This document shows, one piece after another, positions 17,718 through 25,409 of a DNA stretch of 47,136 nucleotides (position 1 is the stretch's first letter; each line of letters opens with the position of its first letter). The notes beneath the pieces are model-generated. The model worked only from the letters and a program-made list of their open reading frames with translations, searched no databases and was not told the origin of the DNA. Location: NCBI GenBank assembly GCA_020352775.1, contig CP070684.1:741665-788800 (forward strand), given 5' to 3'. This stretch comes from Candidatus Omnitrophota bacterium (GTDB lineage Bacteria > Omnitrophota > Gorgyraeia > Duberdicusellales > 4484-171). The translations under genes were made by a program, and so were the position numbers.

Positions 17718-18551
17718 ATGGAAACTCCGGTTACCCCTTTTATCAAAGCTGAACTCAGAATAGACAGATTCGTAATCCCTTACCGAATTTACGGTAAAGG
17801 TGAGGAGGTGATGGTCTGTATAAATGGTGTTCAACAGTCCATGGCGATGTGGTACAACGTTGTGCGTCGCTTCAGCCGAAGTTATAGGGTAATCCTTTTT
17901 GACTTTCCTAATCAAGGCAAAGGCCAAATTGTTTCAGGTTCTTCCTATGTCAATCCTGAGGAGCAAATAAGTATTTTAGAGGCTGTGGTAAAGGAAGCTG
18001 CTGCGGGCGGTCGTCTGACTATTTGTTCTGCCTCCTGGGGCGGAGTGATTGCTGCTGCCTTTGCTGTTAAGCATCCCCAGAGAGTAAGAAGATTAATTTT
18101 GGCAAGCCTAGGAACTAAGCCTAACAAGAGAATGATTGAAACTATTAAGAAAGGTGCAGCGCTTCCCCCTGAAAACCGCAAAGAAATGGCGGAGGTATTA
18201 ATTAGTAGTTTCGGTCAGGATCTTCCCGAAGCCGTAAAGGGAAAGATTGTCACTCAATTTCAGCGTATGAGTCAGGAGACATTGCAGGCTTTTTATCAAC
18301 ACGGCTTATTTGTTATTTCTGCCAAAGAGATAGATAAGGTAGTGAATTTAAAAGATATCAAATGTAAGACGATAATTCTGGCCGGAGAAAAAGACACAAT
18401 TATTGATTTAAAAGACGTTGAATATCTTGCTTCTCAGATTCCTAATTCAGAAATCAGAATCATAAAAGGTGTGGGCCATTTTTTACATCTTGAAAAAGAA
18501 GAGCTTCTGGATGTTTACGCCGATATCCTCAAATCCGATTCTAAACTTTAA
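17718..18551 (+). CDS. Alpha/beta hydrolase similar to RhlA (hydroxyalkanoyloxy-alkanoate synthase family)
   Basis: The 277-residue alpha/beta hydrolase has a nucleophile elbow CSASWGG instead of the common GxSxG, an acid in GEKDTIID and a catalytic histidine in GVGHFLHLE. From memory, Pseudomonas RhlA has VSASWGG, VNGAMATTASF and GTGHFLDLE in the same order; here these are CSASWGG, INGVQQSMAMW and GVGHFLHLE, and VILFDFPNQGKG matches VVLFDLPFAGQS. RhlA condenses two 3-hydroxyacyl chains from ACP into the lipid part of rhamnolipids. The similarity suggests a 3-hydroxyacyl-lipid acyltransferase or hydrolase, but no rhlB-like glycosyltransferase is nearby. It starts almost leaderless and is 12 bases before an MscS gene. 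Confidence 0.78.
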   Translation: METPVTPFIKAELRIDRFVIPYRIYGKGEEVMVCINGVQQSMAMWYNVVRRFSRSYRVILFDFPNQGKGQIVSGSSYVNPEEQISILEAVVKEAAAGGRLTICSASWGGVIAAAFAVKHPQRVRRLILASLGTKPNKRMIETIKKGAALPPENRKEMAEVLISSFGQDLPEAVKGKIVTQFQRMSQETLQAFYQHGLFVISAKEIDKVVNLKDIKCKTIILAGEKDTIIDLKDVEYLASQIPNSEIRIIKGVGHFLHLEKEELLDVYADILKSDSKL

Positions 18552-18563
18552 AGATTGGTGATT

Positions 18564-20027
18564 ATGAAGAATATGCGTAATTACTTTTATTTTGTTTTTA
18601 AGGTTTGTGTTTCTGTCCTTTCGCTAACTTTATTCTTTGGTTTTCTTGGTTATGTCGGCAAAAGCCATTTTGTATTTGCACAGACGATAAACATTGAACC
18701 TAAGAGAAAAGCAGTAACTAGTGAAGAGCCGACTGTTGAGGAAAGTATTGAGGCAGCTCAAAAGAAAAAAATGGAGGCAGAAGCTGCGAAGGTTCAAGTA
18801 GTGATTGAAGGGCAAAGTGCGGTAGTTGATGAGGCGCAGAACGAAATCAATAAGTTTATCGAGAAAGCGCGAGTGTTAGAGAAGGAAGCTGTAGCGGCAG
18901 AAAAGGCAATAGAAGTAACCGGTCAGAAACTCCAGGCACTTAATGAAACGGCAGGCCCAGCCCCATCTGCGGAATTGGCAGCGCAGATTAAACAGCTAGA
19001 GGTTGAGCTAGTAAAGCTTGAAGCAGAGGCAAAGCTAAAAAGAAAAGAGTTCGAAGCTGCCCAGAAAAAGGCTAATACAGCTCAGAAAAAGCTTGCGCGG
19101 CGAGTAGCACGGGTAGAAGAACTTAAGAAAAAACTTGATATTTTCAGGGAGCAAGGGTTTATCGGTCGTACCTGGCTTGAAAGGCTCGTGCGTACCGCAG
19201 CTATTCTTGGCGTAGGGTTATTTTTCTTTCTGTTTATAAAAATCGGCTTACATTTATTACGGAAGAGGCTAAAAAGAGAGTATGAGCTGCGTGAAAGCGA
19301 GATGATCTTGCGCCTGGAGACGCTTATCAGGATTTCTCAATGGGCGGGAGGCATTACTATTATTTTGATTGTCGGTTATGTGATATTGGAGGATCATGGT
19401 TTCAATGTCGCCCCACTACTTGCTGGCTTGGGAGTCGCTGGTTTGGCGTTTGGTTTCGGCGGTCAATATCTTATCCGTGATTTGATCAATGGTTTGTTTA
19501 TCTTGCTCGAGGGCCAATACCGGATCAACGATATAATAAAAATTGGAGAGTTCGGTGGAATAGTAGAGGATGTTAACTTAAGGATTACTGTTTTGCGAGA
19601 TCTTGAGGGAAGAGTTATTACCATTCCTAATGGTGAGATTAAGACCGTTGTTAATTATACCAAAGGTTATTCCCAGGCTTTGTTTGATATCGGTGTTGCC
19701 TATAAAGAGAGCGTTGATAAGGTTATGGGGGTAATTAAAGAAGTTGGCCGTCAAATGCGAGAAGATTCTTATTTTGGCCGTCTTATTCTTAGCGATTTAG
19801 AGATGTTTGGGGTTGACGATTTTGCTGATTCTGCCGTGATAATAAAGTTTCGTATTAAGACCCGCCCTAAAAAGCAGTGGGAAGTGCGCAGGGAATTCAA
19901 GCGGCGGCTCAAGAATACATTTGATGAAATGGGCATTGAGATACCATTTCCACACCGCACCTTGTATTGGGGAGAGGGTGATACCAACGATTGGATGCGT
20001 AATACTGCAGAGAAGATGGCAAAATAG
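18564..20027 (+). CDS. mscS: MscS-type mechanosensitive channel with exported coiled-coil N-terminus
   Basis: Start at ATG 18564 (487 residues) gives a normal signal peptide MKNMRNYFYFVFKVCVSVLSLTLFFGFLGYV; an upstream TTG adds only three residues. Residues 45-200 are an A/E/K-rich coiled coil. Then come TM helices near 215-235 and 262-285, the pore helix and beta domain APLLAGLGVAGLAFGFGGQYLIRDLINGLFILLEGQYRINDIIKIG, FGGIVEDVNLRITVLRDLEG and VITIPNGEIKTVVNYTKGYS, and the C-terminal alpha/beta vestibule with FPHRTLYWG. It is expected to release solutes on hypo-osmotic shock. It is the second gene of a two-gene unit with the RhlA-like hydrolase. Confidence 0.92.
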   Translation: MKNMRNYFYFVFKVCVSVLSLTLFFGFLGYVGKSHFVFAQTINIEPKRKAVTSEEPTVEESIEAAQKKKMEAEAAKVQVVIEGQSAVVDEAQNEINKFIEKARVLEKEAVAAEKAIEVTGQKLQALNETAGPAPSAELAAQIKQLEVELVKLEAEAKLKRKEFEAAQKKANTAQKKLARRVARVEELKKKLDIFREQGFIGRTWLERLVRTAAILGVGLFFFLFIKIGLHLLRKRLKREYELRESEMILRLETLIRISQWAGGITIILIVGYVILEDHGFNVAPLLAGLGVAGLAFGFGGQYLIRDLINGLFILLEGQYRINDIIKIGEFGGIVEDVNLRITVLRDLEGRVITIPNGEIKTVVNYTKGYSQALFDIGVAYKESVDKVMGVIKEVGRQMREDSYFGRLILSDLEMFGVDDFADSAVIIKFRIKTRPKKQWEVRREFKRRLKNTFDEMGIEIPFPHRTLYWGEGDTNDWMRNTAEKMAK

Positions 20028-20136
20028 ATTTTGGGTATACATTTTTTCTTGAAATACAAAGAATTAATCATCTGATTTCCTTCCTTTCAAGTCATTATTC
20101 CCACAAAGCACTTCGCAGATAAAATATAGTTAATCA

Positions 20137-20170
20137 TTGCACAATTTAAGATGGATTTGGTATAATAATT
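20137..20170 (+). promoter_or_regulatory. Promoter of the second MscS gene, conserved block copy A
   Basis: TTGCAC (20137-20142), 18 bases, TGGTATAAT with TATAAT at 20161-20166. Positions 20140-20170 match 29 of 31 bases at 23677-23707, another gene's promoter. Confidence 0.7.
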
Positions 20171-20258
20171 TATAGCTTAAGGAAAGACTGTATCTATAGG
20201 TCAGCCGAAACCAAGACTTGATTTTTAGTGATACTTTCAGATAAATAAGGAGAAATTT

Positions 20259-21635
20259 ATGAAAAAATTTTATTCACTCGCCAGCCATACTTTTATTTTC
20301 CTTTGTTTAGTTAGTGTATTTTTTACTTTTGGGTGTGCATCAACCCAAAAAGTAAAAATAAAACCTGCCGAATCAATCTTGGTTGGTAAAGAAGTAGCTA
20401 CTGAAGACAAAGTGACCCTGCCAGAGGCTGGTGCGATAACTGCCGCTGATGTTAAAGATAAACAAATAGAAGCCGAGGCTGTCAAGAAGGAAGTTGAGGT
20501 TTATAAAAAGGAAATAGAGCTTGAGAAGAAAAAAGCTGAGATAAAGGCAAAAGAAGCTGAGGTGGCAAAAAAGGAAGCCGCTATTATTGAAGAAAGTGTA
20601 AGTGATAAAGAAGAGATTAAGAAAGCCCTTGAGAAAGCCAAAAAAGAAGAGGAGGCGGCTAAGGCTGCTTTAGAAAGAATAGGTGCTGTCGAAGAAAAAA
20701 TGTTGATTGCAGAGGAAAAGGCAAGGCTTACTGAAGAAGAATTGTCTATTGCTAAAGAGAAAGCAGCTATAGCCGAGGGCAAGCTAAGAGAGAAAAGAAA
20801 GGAGCTATACACAAAGTTAATCCAAACAGGATTAGTTATAATTATCGGGTATTTGTTGATTTTTGCTGTGGTGGGAATCATTAACCGCCGGATTAAAGAA
20901 CTTAAAGCAAAGCATGTTGTAAGAAAGAACGCTGTTTATCTGGTTAATTTCTTCATAATATTAGCTATTATTTTTGTTTGGCTGCAAAATATTAACTCCA
21001 TGACTATTATCTTCAGTGTAATGGGTGCTGGTTTAGCTTTGGCCTTGCAGGAAATGATTCTTTGTATAGCTGGTTGGTTTACAATACTTTTACGCAGACC
21101 TTTTGAGGTAGGGGATAGAATAGAATTTGGTGGAGTAAAAGGAGACGTAATAGATGTTCGCCTGGTTCATACAACACTTCTTGAAATAGGTAATTGGGTT
21201 GAAGCTGATCAGAGTACGGGAAGAATTGTTAATGTGCCAAATAGCGCGGTTTTTAAAAAAGAAACTTATAATTACAGCCGTGGGTTTGAATTTATATGGA
21301 ATGAGATAAAGATTTTAGTAACCTTTGAAAGCGATTGGAAACGCGCCGAAGAGATCATGATGAAGCACGCTGCTAAACATTCCGAGGGCATGGAAAATAT
21401 CGTCAAAAGAAAAATAGATAAAATGTCAAAAAGGTACATGATTTATTTTGAGAAATTTACACCTATTGTATACGCTGATATTAAAGATAGCGGCGTGGAA
21501 TTATCGCTTCGCTATTTAACAGAAGACAAAAGACGCCGCACAACTCAAGACATGTTGTGTCGGGCAATTCTTCGCGACTTTGAAAAAGAAGGAAATGTAA
21601 ATTTTGCTTATACTACTTATAGGATTGTTAAGTAA
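20259..21635 (+). CDS. MscS-type channel with lipoprotein-like signal and coiled-coil N-terminus
   Basis: The 458-residue protein begins with a signal sequence ending FFTFGC-AST; C26 with G at -1 suggests a lipobox, though the -2 and -3 residues (F, T) are non-canonical. Residues 65-185 are a K/E/A coiled coil (KKEVEVYKKEIELEKKKAEI). TM helices lie near 188-210 and 223-245; the MscS core follows: NINSMTIIFSVMGAGLALALQEMI, GWFTILLRRPFEVGDRIEFGGVKGDV, STGRIVNVPNSAVFKKETYNYSRGFEFIWNEI. It differs clearly from the MscS at 18564. The next gene starts at the base after its stop, indicating co-transcription. Confidence 0.9.
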   Translation: MKKFYSLASHTFIFLCLVSVFFTFGCASTQKVKIKPAESILVGKEVATEDKVTLPEAGAITAADVKDKQIEAEAVKKEVEVYKKEIELEKKKAEIKAKEAEVAKKEAAIIEESVSDKEEIKKALEKAKKEEEAAKAALERIGAVEEKMLIAEEKARLTEEELSIAKEKAAIAEGKLREKRKELYTKLIQTGLVIIIGYLLIFAVVGIINRRIKELKAKHVVRKNAVYLVNFFIILAIIFVWLQNINSMTIIFSVMGAGLALALQEMILCIAGWFTILLRRPFEVGDRIEFGGVKGDVIDVRLVHTTLLEIGNWVEADQSTGRIVNVPNSAVFKKETYNYSRGFEFIWNEIKILVTFESDWKRAEEIMMKHAAKHSEGMENIVKRKIDKMSKRYMIYFEKFTPIVYADIKDSGVELSLRYLTEDKRRRTTQDMLCRAILRDFEKEGNVNFAYTTYRIVK

Positions 21636-22235
21636 ATGGTAGAAAATCCTTCCTTTTTTAACTCACAAATTTTTACCTATGCTGTAATTCCACTACTAAT
21701 ATTTATTGCACGTATTCTGGATGTTAGTATCGGGACCATTAGAATTATTTCTATTTCTCGCGGAGTACGGGTGCTTGCTGCCCTTTTGGGTTTTTTTGAG
21801 GTATTAATATGGCTTGTCGCTATCACTCAAATAATGAGGAATTTAACTAATGTTGTCAATTATATTGCATATGCGGCTGGCTTTGGTATGGGCAATTTCG
21901 TTGGTATCTCAATTGAGAACAAATTGGCAATTGGTAGCTTAATTATTCGTGTTGTCACCAAAAAGGACGCCACAGACTTAGTAGGCTTTTTAGGTTCACA
22001 AAGATACGGTGTTACCACAGTAGATGCTCATAGCGCTACCGGCCCGGTAAAGGTCATCTATATAGTCACCAGGCGTACAGAAGCTCCAAAGGTAATAAGT
22101 ACAATTAAGAAGTTTAATCCGCAGGCTTTTTATATCGTTGAGGATGTACGCTTTGTAGCAGAGCGTAGAAAGCCTCATTTACCGCGCTATTATAAGGCTT
22201 TACACTTCAATAGGCTTTTTCAAAAAAGGAAATAG
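21636..22235 (+). CDS. UPF0316 (DUF2179/DUF5698) membrane protein
   Basis: The 199-residue protein has three N-terminal membrane helices (residues 13-30, 42-65, 74-95) containing IARILDVSIGTIRIISISRG and FGMGNFVGISIENKLAIG, which are typical UPF0316 signatures, then a soluble DUF2179 domain (RYGVTTVDAHSATGPVKVIYIVTRR and FYIVEDVRF). Function unknown; the DUF2179 fold occurs in YitT-type proteins and may sense a small ligand. It directly abuts the MscS stop codon, so it is translationally linked to a mechanosensitive channel. Confidence 0.88.
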   Translation: MVENPSFFNSQIFTYAVIPLLIFIARILDVSIGTIRIISISRGVRVLAALLGFFEVLIWLVAITQIMRNLTNVVNYIAYAAGFGMGNFVGISIENKLAIGSLIIRVVTKKDATDLVGFLGSQRYGVTTVDAHSATGPVKVIYIVTRRTEAPKVISTIKKFNPQAFYIVEDVRFVAERRKPHLPRYYKALHFNRLFQKRK

Positions 22236-22249
22236 AGCCGTTTGTTCTT

Positions 22250-22264
22250 AGGAGGTGTAATCTG
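22250..22264 (+). promoter_or_regulatory. Ribosome site and CTG start deciding the beta-CASP N-terminus
   Basis: AGGAGGTG at 22250-22257 is followed by six bases after AGGAGG and then CTG at 22262. No ATG, GTG or TTG in this frame lies between the site and the conserved zinc motif that must be inside the protein. Confidence 0.7.
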
Positions 22265-23656
22265 GCAATAGAAATTAAATTTTGTGGCGCAGCCCAAACC
22301 GTTACCGGCTCAACCCATCATATTAGCACAGACCATTCCAATATTATCTTTGATTGCGGATTATTTCAGGGACATCGAGACGAGTATTACCAAGTAAACT
22401 CTAATTTTGCTTTTAATCCCCAGAATTTAGATGCCTGTATTTTATCCCATGCCCATATTGACCATTGTGGCAATATCCCCACCCTTATAAAAAAAGGCTT
22501 TAGGGGTGCGGTTTATTGCACACCTACCACCAGAGATTTATGTCATTATATGCTTCCTGATAGCGGCTATGTTCAGGAAGAAGATATAAAATATGTAAAT
22601 AAAATCCATAAGCGCAAAGGCCTATTGCCCCGAAAGCCTCTCTATACAAGAAAAGAGGGAGAGAAGGCGCTTAAGTATTTCAGGGCAGTTGATTATCATA
22701 AACCATTTTCACTCTCCAAAAATATTACTCTTACCTTTTATGAGGCAGGCCATATCCTCGGTTCCGCAATACCAGTATTGGACATTAAAGATTCTATAAA
22801 AAATACAAGGATTGCCTATGCGGTTGATCTTGGCCGGGTAGGCATGCCGCTTTTGCGAGACCCTGAGATTCCAGAGGATTTAGATTATTTGATAATTGAG
22901 GGAACATACGGCGGCAGAAAACATGAAAGCATAAAGGAGGCTGAGAATAAGCTCGCTGAAACTATCAATAGAACTGTTGAGCGGGGAGGAAAGATCATTA
23001 TTCCATCATTTGCTCTTGAGCGCACACAGCTAATTGTATTTTTTATAACTGAGCTCATCAAAAGAAAGATGATAAAGGAAATCCCCATTTACGTTGACGG
23101 ACCACTGGCTGTGAACTTAACAAGAGTTTTTCGGGATAATGCAAAGTACCTCGATGAAATCACTTATCAAGCGTTTCGCAAACAAGATGATCCCCTGGGT
23201 TATGATTATATAACCTATGTAAGGCATGTACAGCAGTCTAAAAAGCTAAATGATATCGAACACCCTGTTATTATAATATCGGCTTCAGGCATGTGTGAAC
23301 ATGGTAGAATTCTACATCATTTAAAGAACAATATTGAAAATCCCAAAAATACCGTGGTCATTATTGGGTACATGGCTGCAAATACATTAGGAAGAAACAT
23401 CGTAGAGCGAAAAGAAATCGTGCGTGTGTTTGGAAGACCTTATGATTTGCGCGCTGAAGTAGTGGTGCTTAATTCTTTCAGTTCCCATGCCGACAGGAAT
23501 GCTTTAGTGGAATATGTGAAAGGCTGTGGCAAGAGCCTTAAGAGAGTATTTCTCGTTCATGGTGAGCCTCATCAGCTAGAGGAGCTTGAGGCTAACCTGA
23601 AAAATCTTTATCTAAAGCCCCATATACCCGCAAAAAACGAAACTGTGAGCCTTTAG
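22262..23656 (+). CDS. Beta-CASP metallo-beta-lactamase ribonuclease/exonuclease with CTG start
   Basis: The reading frame extends upstream of the first internal ATG (22550) to CTG at 22262, six bases after a strong AGGAGG (22250-22255); the predicted N-terminus AIEIKFCGAAQTVTGSTHHI is exactly how this family begins, so CTG is probably the true start (464 residues). Zn ligands: HAHIDHCG (motif 2) and a later GAGHILGSA-like EAGHILGSA; the beta-CASP insertion runs from about 190 to 390 with IPSFALERTQ, SASGMCEHGRILHHL and the C-terminal SFSSHADRNALVEYV. Members are RNA endo/exonucleases related to CPSF73 and bacterial RNase J-like YsxD proteins; the RNA target is unknown. It lies 26 bases after the UPF0316 gene. 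Confidence 0.9.
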   Translation: MAIEIKFCGAAQTVTGSTHHISTDHSNIIFDCGLFQGHRDEYYQVNSNFAFNPQNLDACILSHAHIDHCGNIPTLIKKGFRGAVYCTPTTRDLCHYMLPDSGYVQEEDIKYVNKIHKRKGLLPRKPLYTRKEGEKALKYFRAVDYHKPFSLSKNITLTFYEAGHILGSAIPVLDIKDSIKNTRIAYAVDLGRVGMPLLRDPEIPEDLDYLIIEGTYGGRKHESIKEAENKLAETINRTVERGGKIIIPSFALERTQLIVFFITELIKRKMIKEIPIYVDGPLAVNLTRVFRDNAKYLDEITYQAFRKQDDPLGYDYITYVRHVQQSKKLNDIEHPVIIISASGMCEHGRILHHLKNNIENPKNTVVIIGYMAANTLGRNIVERKEIVRVFGRPYDLRAEVVVLNSFSSHADRNALVEYVKGCGKSLKRVFLVHGEPHQLEELEANLKNLYLKPHIPAKNETVSL

Positions 23657-23676
23657 AAGGAGCAGCAGTTAATCTA

Positions 23677-23707
23677 CACAATTTAAGAAGGATTTGATAT
23701 AATAATT
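23677..23707 (+). promoter_or_regulatory. Promoter, conserved block copy B
   Basis: TGATATAAT with TATAAT at 23698-23703; the -35 region is weak. The 31-base block matches 29 bases of 20140-20170. It lies 20 bases after the beta-CASP stop and 17 bases before ATG 23724. Confidence 0.65.
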
Positions 23708-23723
23708 GAAATGAGGGCCTAAT

Positions 23724-24398
23724 ATGAAGAGAATAAAGAGCTTTTTAATTTTTGCGTTAATTGTTGCAGGGGTATTTTTTGCTTATGAATTTGCGCTTAA
23801 ATATATCTATGAAAATATGATGCTAAAGAAGGTGATTTCACGCCTGGAGGCAGATTCAAGAATAGCTGAAGTCCTGGTTACTGATGTGCGCTATAACGAG
23901 AAAGAAAAAAAGACCTACACAACAATCAAGTTTTTGGAATATGATTTTAAGGACGAGCCATTGCCACCTAAACATTTTACCTTTTCAGGTAATATCATAC
24001 AGTTTCAGTCTTTGGTTATACGCTTTGATGATATCCACGTTGAAGATGCTGATCAATTAAAGGGGCGGAGTGCCTATCTTTTTTGGAAGGTCTTTATGCT
24101 TAATGGCAGTAAAACTCAATCATATGATATAACACAGATAGATGAGATTCCAGCCGGCTATAAGGTTGGCAGCATAATAAGTAAGTTTGAAAAAGAACTT
24201 TGGGAGCAATTTTGGGAATACGCCTTAAATCCTGAACAGAGAGAAAAAACGGGCATAAAAAATGCCCAGATAGAGGCTCCTGGCACGATGTTTGTTCCAG
24301 GCATTCTTTATACTATTAAGATTGAACACGATGGTGGCATTAGAATCGATACCCGCCGTATTCCCCATATATTAAAAGGTGAAAAAATACCACATTAG
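23724..24398 (+). CDS. Membrane-anchored protein of unknown function, 224 residues
   Basis: One N-terminal anchor (residues 5-25, SFLIFALIVAGVFFAYEFAL) is followed by a soluble, probably periplasmic alpha/beta domain. A run of aromatic-basic strands (KTYTTIKFLEYDFKDEP, FTFSGNIIQFQSLVIRFDD) precedes a helical part FEKELWEQFWEYALNPEQREKTGI and a final strand pair ending RRIPHILKGEKIPH. No motif identifies it. It has its own promoter (copy B) and is 52 bases before the LD-carboxypeptidase gene. Confidence 0.75.
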   Translation: MKRIKSFLIFALIVAGVFFAYEFALKYIYENMMLKKVISRLEADSRIAEVLVTDVRYNEKEKKTYTTIKFLEYDFKDEPLPPKHFTFSGNIIQFQSLVIRFDDIHVEDADQLKGRSAYLFWKVFMLNGSKTQSYDITQIDEIPAGYKVGSIISKFEKELWEQFWEYALNPEQREKTGIKNAQIEAPGTMFVPGILYTIKIEHDGGIRIDTRRIPHILKGEKIPH

Positions 24399-24450
24399 CA
24401 GCAAGCCTTACAATAAATTTTGAATCAAGTAATACAGGTATCAAATAATT

Positions 24451-25392
24451 ATGGGAAAAAATAAAAAGCCGGTTATAAAGCCCCAGAGACTTAATCGTGG
24501 GGATACTATTGGAATTGTTGCTCCTTCTAGCTCATTTGATATTGATAACTTCAAAGGCGGAATTAAGAAGCTAAAGCTAATGGGTTATAAGGTAAAATTT
24601 GAGCGTGCCATCTTCAATAAATGCTGGTCTAAGCCCGGTCACAATAAACAACGCGCTGCCCAGATTAACCGTATGTTTGCGGATAAACAGATAAAAGCAA
24701 TATTTTGTGCAAAAGCCGGATATGGCTCAATTGGAATTTTACCCTTTTTAGACCGAAGGTTAATACGCCGTAATCCTAAGATTTTTGTAGGATATAGCGA
24801 TATAACAGTATTACTTTTATATCTTCAGAAGTTTACCAATATGGTCGTATTCCATGGACCATTAGTTTCAGATGAAATTTATGAAGGGATGAATCCGGTA
24901 ACACTGGACTATCTTTTGCGCACTTTAAGCCAGACTTTGCCTCTGGGTTCAATCATGTTTCCACAGTTAGTTTCATTTAAATCAGGCAAGGCAACCGGTA
25001 CTTTGGTGGGGGGAAATCTATCGTTGATTGCCGAGTCAATAGCTACGCCATATAGCATTTCGACTGCTAATACAATTCTATTTTTAGAGGATATCGGGGA
25101 GGATTTAGAAAGTATTCACAATTATCTTTTGAGGCTAGTGCGTGCCAGAAAGCTTAGGAGCGTTAAGGGCTTACTTTTCGGTAAGATGGTTGACTGCTTT
25201 GAAACACAGGAGAATTTACGCACACTTGTAAATGATGTTTTAAAAGAGTATGATATTCCTATACTTTTTGGGTTTCCTTCGGGGCATAAATATAGAAGAG
25301 AAGCACCCCATGTAACGCTACCAATGGGTGTGACCGCAACTATTGATGCTGATAATTTGCTGCTTCAGATTAATGAGGCAGCAGCAAGATAG
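24451..25392 (+). CDS. ldcA: LD-carboxypeptidase, peptidase family S66
   Basis: The 313-residue S66 peptidase has RLNRGDTIGIVAPSS at its N-terminus, the nucleophile serine in FVGYSDITVLL, the glutamate in LFLEDIGEDLESI and the histidine in GFPSGHKYRREAP, the Ser-Glu-His triad of LdcA and MccF. LdcA removes the terminal D-alanine from murein tetrapeptides during recycling in the cytoplasm; MccF-type members cleave other acyl/peptidyl adenylates. There is no signal peptide. The next gene, an ATP-grasp ligase, begins 17 bases downstream, suggesting a two-enzyme unit. Confidence 0.9.
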   Translation: MGKNKKPVIKPQRLNRGDTIGIVAPSSSFDIDNFKGGIKKLKLMGYKVKFERAIFNKCWSKPGHNKQRAAQINRMFADKQIKAIFCAKAGYGSIGILPFLDRRLIRRNPKIFVGYSDITVLLLYLQKFTNMVVFHGPLVSDEIYEGMNPVTLDYLLRTLSQTLPLGSIMFPQLVSFKSGKATGTLVGGNLSLIAESIATPYSISTANTILFLEDIGEDLESIHNYLLRLVRARKLRSVKGLLFGKMVDCFETQENLRTLVNDVLKEYDIPILFGFPSGHKYRREAPHVTLPMGVTATIDADNLLLQINEAAAR

Positions 25393-25409
25393 AGGTTGAT
25401 GTAAAGCTT

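Noticed and set aside
20501-20881. Minus-strand Ser/Ala/Phe-rich open frame of 126 codons
   Set aside because: Mirror of the K/E/A coiled coil of the MscS gene on the other strand; no ribosome site.
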